A DNA stretch of 30,247 nt from Branchiostoma floridae (taxonomy: Eukaryota; Chordata; Leptocardii; Amphioxiformes; Branchiostomatidae). Positions 8,334-30,247 of this stretch are shown one piece after another. A program made the position numbers and the translations under genes. Position 1 is the stretch's first letter. Each line of letters begins with the position of its first letter. A model generated the notes under the pieces. That model saw only the letters and a list, made by a program, of their open reading frames with translations, did not search any database and was not told where the DNA came from. The stretch lies in contig NC_049993.1 of assembly GCF_000003815.2 (NCBI RefSeq), positions 10,750,560 through 10,780,806 of the forward strand, written 5' to 3'.

Positions 8334-8622
8334 CCTATTTGTCCTGTTCGCCATTGATCCTCCGGTATGAAGTGATGCGGAAAACTGCCGTCTGAAGCCT
8401 AAAGTTGTCTGTGAGCTAATGCGCCCGCCGTATAGCGGGCGCCCAGCACCGCCCGAAGCGAGAACATGTTGAAGGGTTGGGTGGGCGGGTTCGCTTTAGG
8501 CCCCAGACGAGGACGGAGGATCTGGCAGCATGCACGTTGTGCTCAGGTGTGCACCTCTATATATACCTGGTAACCGGAAGTGACGTCATCCCTATCGGAC
8601 CAATGGGCGAACAGAATAAATA
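8334..8622. mobile_element. MITE-like element A
   Basis: It begins CTATTTGTCCTGTTCGCC and ends GGCGAACAGAATAAATAG, which are imperfect reverse complements (about 18-20 bp). TATC occurs directly outside both ends and may be the target duplication. The inside has a strong GC-rich hairpin (GCGCCCGCC...GGCGGGCGC-type, about 8421-8442) and no open frame. Confidence 0.55.
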
Positions 8623-8626
8623 GTAT

Positions 8627-9679
8627 CCTATTTGTCCTGTTCGCCATTGATCCTCCGGTATGAAGTGATGCGGAAAACTGCAGTCTTTGCCCCAGCCCTC
8701 TTTGGCTGTTATGCTCCTACCTATTTCCGGCATTCAATTGCTTTCACTTCGTCGCCTCCCTACTATGATACTTTCCAAAGGTATCTAGTCGCTCCTTTCC
8801 TCTTCCTGAACACTGTTAAAATCACTCCCTATCTTCATCCCGTCTTCCCGTCCTTATCATCACTCTCTCACCTTTCCTCTCCCCTTACCCATCCAATCCC
8901 TTTCTTATATCTCTCGACTTGTCCCCCACACTTCATCATGTTCTTCTCTGAACTTCATCAAAACAACGTTTACCCACTCTAATCGGCCGCAGCGCGCGCT
9001 TCGAAAACTGAGGAAAAATCAACGCCGAGAATACCGAGCTAAAAACATACACAAAGTCACGAAACCACACAAGAATCACTCAGGTTCACGCAGAACAGAA
9101 CGCCAGTGTGAATTAAAAACGTCCTAAACTCGACCCGGCCTAGGAAAAGGAATTGAAGCTGTAAAACGAAAAAAAATTGGTGTAAGGCGGCCATCCTCCC
9201 CCGAGCCGCTAAGAGCTCATACATATGAATACCCGATAGAAATGCAAATGTTAGAACAAACAGCCGGCCCTCAGAAATTCCAGGCATCCAGCACAGCAAG
9301 AACAAGGACGGTACATGTAGCTCTGCACTCCTGAAAACACACACGGTAATTGAAACACGAGAGAACACAGAATAACTCGTCAAACCTTCCGGGGGACCAA
9401 CGTCCCCCGTACACCGACCCGGCGATACCGCTAAACCCTCGAGGTCCCTTCGGCGTCCCAGACCGACCGTCTCTGGGCGCTGGAACTAACGCAAACCTCC
9501 TGTCGGCATCTTCAGGTTGGACATGTTTGCTTCGGCGGTGCCGGTGGAGTGTGGACCCAGACGTGGTCGGGGAATCTGGCAGCATGCACGTTGTGCTCAT
9601 GTGTGCACCTCTATATGTACTTGGTAACCGGAAGTGACGTCATCCCTATCGGACCAATGGGCGAACAGAATAAATAGGA
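8627..9679. mobile_element. longer relative of MITE-like element A, immediately adjacent
   Basis: The first about 65 bp repeat 8334-8397 and the last about 98 bp (9581-9678) repeat 8525-8622 nearly exactly, with the same CTATTT...AAATAG termini. The 0.9-kb inside is different, pyrimidine-rich at its left, and has no recognisable protein. The pair A-B could be two insertions of one family or one element with an internal duplication. Confidence 0.55.
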
Positions 9680-10692
9680 TTCCTATCTTATATATGGACA
9701 GTATATATGTAAGAGAACAGCTGTCAAAAGTCACCTACCTGGGTTACAGCCCATAGAAAACTCGCATTGACAGGGTAGTTCGACCTCTGAAGCGTCCATT
9801 TGGTGCATAATTTGCATTTCTTTCCGACAAAAAGTGACGGTAACAGCATCAAAACATTTGTGACCTTTGACCTTTTTTTTACAACAAATGACCACATCCA
9901 AACGAAACCCTTATATACAGAACGTGCCTGACACTCCTAAAACGGCTATTAAAAGTCTGTTATTCAACAAGATAAAATGGATGACCTCAATGTATCATAG
10001 ACACCATATATAAGTGATACTATTTTGACAGCATTACCCAAAGAAATACACAGTCTGTAACAATCATGTTTTTGAGTACGTATTTTCATACGAAGTCTCA
10101 CTGGAAACGTACGTCTCATACAATTTGGCATAAAAGTCGCCAATCGATGATGGGAATTCTATACACATAATACCAAATACGCAAGCATTTTAGTCTCGAT
10201 TCGAATCGGCAAACGAAACCAACGGTATCAACTTAAGTAAAATTGTCTGGTTAAATAAATAGTAGACCTGACTTGTAAAATATCTGTGTTGTATATGTCA
10301 TCAATATCTGATGTTGTATATTACCAAATAGCGAAAATATGGGAATGTCCTACAAATTCATGCATTTATAAAAGAGTATTTGAACATTTCTTTTCATATG
10401 TCAATATCTGTCGTCATTTTTAGTAGTACTAGTGTCTCGAGCTTACGTCGTTCAACAAATCTGCTTTAGGAACGACATTGCCTAGTTGTCTCTTAACGAA
10501 CATTACAAAGCTATGTCCACTGTGGACGACAAATTTCTAGAAAGCCTTTTTTGACCTACCAGTATCTATAAATTCTGATTCTAAAATACATGTAAATGAT
10601 ATGATATAGATTCTATGTAAATTGGTAACCTATACAGATTCCTTGTGCTTCTTCGTTGATGTTGCAAAAAAAGTCATGTATATGTCTGTCTT
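9680..10692. other. 3' flank and probable 3' UTR of the receptor phosphatase
   Basis: AT-rich sequence with no open frame of note. The part next to 10693 should be the 3' untranslated region of the minus-strand gene; a polyadenylation site was not fixed. Confidence 0.4.
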
Positions 10693-27697
<17,005 letters not shown>

Positions 27698-27814
27698 TGC
27701 GAATAATACATTAGACTCCACTCTAACTGAATCTACAGCTTTTCCCCGGTCCTGCCTATGTCCAGTGCTTCCGCTTTCTGGATTTTGTCTCCTCAAAGAC
27801 TGTGTTTTCTATAA

Positions 27815-27849
27815 CTACTTCCTTGTGTGACGTCACAAGAAGCGATCTT
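27815..27849 (-). promoter_or_regulatory. promoter block of the receptor phosphatase (CRE and ETS-like)
   Basis: A perfect CRE TGACGTCA (27828-27835) next to an ETS-like ACAAGGAAGT (minus strand) about 120-150 bp upstream of the ATG. The block is conserved in the paralogous promoter at 6751-6783, which supports function. A TATA box was not found. Confidence 0.5.
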
Positions 27850-27899
27850 GCTGGACGGGTGTGAGGTCACATTTTTCCGCTTGGACGCGTGAGCCGTCT

Positions 27900-28871
27900 T
27901 GGCAACCTACTTTGCGACTAAGGCCCCGGTCACAAGAATCGTACGATTGACTGCGATAGAGGTTTTAAGCTTGATATAGGCGCAGTACGTCGCAAGTCGG
28001 GGAAGAATCGGAAGCAATGGTTTAGATATATAAAGTCGTGGTCACAAGGATCGTAGTGCATCGTACGATGAGGTCATAAGAGCGTACCTGCGTCAATCGC
28101 AGGTGAATCATAGTAAATAGGGGAGCCTCCTATGACAAAAATAGAGCTGAAATAGATTTTGAACATGTTCAAAGTTTCTCCATCGTCGTAAGATTTTTAT
28201 TGCCCCCATATCAGACTTCATTACAGCCATTTTTTCTACTGATTCATACATTTTTAGCATGTGGTCATGGTTTCAGTTTCGGAGTTTCCCCTGATATTGT
28301 CAATGTTGACGAAAAAGGAAACTATATCATTTGCAACTGTTCACTGTAGCAACCCGAGAACAGCGCGCCCGTAGAAGAGCCTGCATTCAAGGCAATGTTT
28401 ACCACGTGGCAGTTTCAGTATCACGCACAGGTGATGCATGCATATGTTTGATGACTGCATACTCGTGGGTTCATAATTAGATCAGATCTCATCTCTCGCC
28501 TGTCTCGGGTCAGTTTACCATAACCGTAACCATGGGGACAACTCGAACAGAAAGGCAGGCTTATGACATAATGCTTATGATATGATTTTTGTCTGATGGC
28601 ATTTTTTATTGTTATCACATCATAAAAAAATCAAAATAGGATTTTCGAAAAAGCCTGACTCGTAGAGCCGACAGGAAGACCGATATAACCATGCTAGTAC
28701 TTGATTTGAACACAGTTTTTGTAAAGACTCATGTTGTTATGGTTTCTTTTGATTTTTTTCAGTAAAAGACTCCATAGGAAAGTATTCAACATCTAGGTTC
28801 ACATCTGATTGGTTAAAGAAGCACAAAAGCGGTCAGGCGGCTATTCAGAAGAGACACAAGTGAAAAATCGA
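27900..28871. other. intergenic, partly repetitive
   Basis: 27920-28120 contains repeated GGTCACAAG(A/G)ATCGTA and CGTACGAT motifs resembling a small repeat element. The remainder shows no gene. Confidence 0.4.
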
Positions 28872-28910
28872 AATTGCCAAGCTTCCCAGAGAGGCCGGTG
28901 AAGGAGGCTA
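28872..28910. repeat. solo terminus of the TA-target element
   Basis: Matches the outer 35 bp or so of the inverted repeats at 14301 and 15512 (TTGCCAAGCTTCCCAGAGAG...) and ends GGAGGC followed by TA, the same terminus and target dinucleotide. The opposite end was not found nearby. Confidence 0.7.
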
Positions 28911-28991
28911 GTTTATAACCTCCTTAGGTTCACCATTCTCAACGTATGACCACCCGGTGCTGGACACAACCGTGCCTACCGTTTATCATTA

Positions 28992-29215
28992 TTAAACTCC
29001 TGCTATACAGTCATTGATTCCAACTAGTTGGAAACCAGAGTTCTCGACCAGATAGTCCAGGAGAAACACAGAGATCATGTAGCTGTCCGGATGGTCAGAG
29101 TCGAGGCTCACGATCCCTCCCTCCTGGCCTAGAGCTGTACTGATCATGCGCAAAGCTTTAGGCACGCGTTCGACGTCCCGGTAGTAGTAGTAGTTGTTGT
29201 AGGTGAGCAGAGTTC
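28992..29215 (-). CDS. last coding exon of an unrecognised gene
   Basis: 74 codons ending at the TAA at 28992-28994. The start reads TLLTYNNYYYYRDVERVPKA and the end VENSGFQLVGINDCIAGV. The acceptor is CTCCAG; the first two bases complete a Gly codon from the previous exon. I do not recognise the family; the region has the look of a globular alpha/beta fold with no membrane segment. Confidence 0.7.
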
Positions 29216-29667
29216 CTGGAGGACGAAAAAAAGAGAGAAATCTAAAACTTGTATCAATTTATGCAAACAGTTGCAACAGAAATGATTCATTGGTGTATAC
29301 GACAGTGGTGGCTGACATACTTCCCTTTTCACCAACTCATAGCATATTTAACAGCATATTTAAGGTTTGCCTATTTTACCTATACAGTATTATTTCATTG
29401 ATCCAACCGAAATGCTGTCCAGTGGTCACTATTAGGGACTAACAGTAAGCTAGAAAATGTTAGATTTGGGTCGTCGGTCACATTCGACTTAACCGTGACC
29501 TTACTCCAATTTAACTATTCAACTATTCCAAATGTACTAAAATATACGATGTTAACCTGTTTATAATTAATGACTTCCGTCTTCACGTTCCAAGGTCTGT
29601 AACCCCTACGGTTACCTATCAATATCTAAGTCCTGACGTTTAGAACTGAACAGATTTAGTTTAGTAC

Positions 29668-29795
29668 CTTTAGTTGGAGGAAACCTCGCAGTTGGGTACA
29701 CCACCCGCAGGTCCCTCCGTGCCGCAGCCTGCCTGATGTCCCTACTGGCGCTGGCCGGCAGGTAGAAGGCCGGCTGCAGGCCAAGCTCTTGGAGA
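29668..29795 (-). CDS. internal exon of the same unrecognised gene
   Basis: About 42 residues, LQELGLQPAFYLPASASRD... to YPTARFPPTK, with donor AAG|GTACTA, joining exon 28992-29215 in frame. The acceptor at 29796-29797 is tentative: an open frame continues upstream for some codons. The 5' part of the gene lies to the right of the window. Confidence 0.6.
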
Positions 29796-30247
29796 CTGTC
29801 ATCGCAGATGAGATATGGAGGTAAGAATTAGAACGTGCATTACAGGACTGTGCTTTGTATACTCTATAGAACATAATTCTTGTGTTAGTTGACACTAAAT
29901 ATTTCATGTATCTGTCAACTATCATTTTCTTGAGACCAGTACATAACCGAGTCAGTATATAGGTACAATAAATGTCCTTATTCATTCATTTTCATATTCA
30001 TGTATAGTGTGAAATTTTGCTATTGGTGCTAAAAGATACAGATACTAGTAAAAGAACGATGTAATGCGATACAAGCAGGCAGTATGTTGCCAGCATTATG
30101 GTGGCATCTTAAATATCTACTACAACACAATGGAAAGCTTGGCCTGCCCCTTTCTAGTCCCCGTACCCAAGTGCTGGCACACTACAGAGGGAAATGGAAG
30201 GAAGCAGTGTGCTCAGCAACAAAGCACCCCTACGACCACTCTGGTCA
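29796..30247. other. intron or flank, no exon recognised
   Basis: AT-rich sequence with no supported exon. The last 120 bases (GGAAAGCTTGGCCTGCCCC...) look repeat-like but could not be classified. Confidence 0.35.

Noticed and set aside
8632-8982. 116-residue plus-strand open frame
   Set aside because: Pyrimidine-rich sequence across a MITE terminus; no domain and a start inside the terminal repeat.

Overview
The window looks like metazoan nuclear DNA, most likely an amphioxus (Branchiostoma) or a close deuterostome. The reasons are many short exons with GT-AG introns, a receptor tyrosine phosphatase of chordate type, TA-target and other TIR elements, a decayed L1/Tx1-type LINE and long GT/TCTG microsatellites. 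The organism is inferred; no marker gene proves it.

Left part (243-5382): a long inverted-repeat (foldback) element of about 5.1 kb. Its outer ends carry the same terminal sequence (AGTAGTATAGTAGACACGC) and are flanked by a 6-bp direct repeat, CAGGAA, which fits a target-site duplication. Each arm holds, from outside in, an array of DR1-like AGGTCA repeats, a Bcl-2-family gene, and a satellite built on the palindrome CTCCGGAG. The left Bcl-2 copy is intact with BH1, BH2 and a hydrophobic tail; the right copy is frameshifted before BH2. The centre carries a gene for a C2H2 zinc-finger protein with an acidic tail. A 100-N assembly gap lies in the left satellite.

Middle-left (5383-10692): mostly non-coding. 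It holds a lone first exon (6561-6651, minus) and promoter that are clear paralogues of the first exon and promoter of the main gene. This implies a tandemly duplicated gene running off the left edge, with the foldback element in its first intron or intronic remnant. Two adjacent MITE-like elements lie at 8334-9679.

Main gene (27697 down to 10693, minus strand): 35 exons were resolved by hand. All junctions keep frame and the coding total is 5202 nt, giving 1733 residues. The product is a receptor-type tyrosine phosphatase: signal peptide, Ig-like, Ig, three EGF, Ig, several FN3 domains, an RPTP-type membrane-proximal region, one TM helix, and tandem PTP domains. The ectodomain order and EGF sequences resemble Tie receptor kinases, while the two PTP domains resemble PTPRA/PTPRE. 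It therefore appears to join a Tie-like ligand-binding side to a phosphatase output. Introns hold a Tx1-type LINE remnant (17.38-18.81 kb), a TA-target element carrying a RecQ-helicase fragment inserted 3 nt inside a splice donor (14.30-15.51 kb), and a MITE (22.60-22.77 kb).

Right end (28992-29795, minus): the last two exons of another, unrecognised gene. The rest of the right end is repeats and unassigned sequence.
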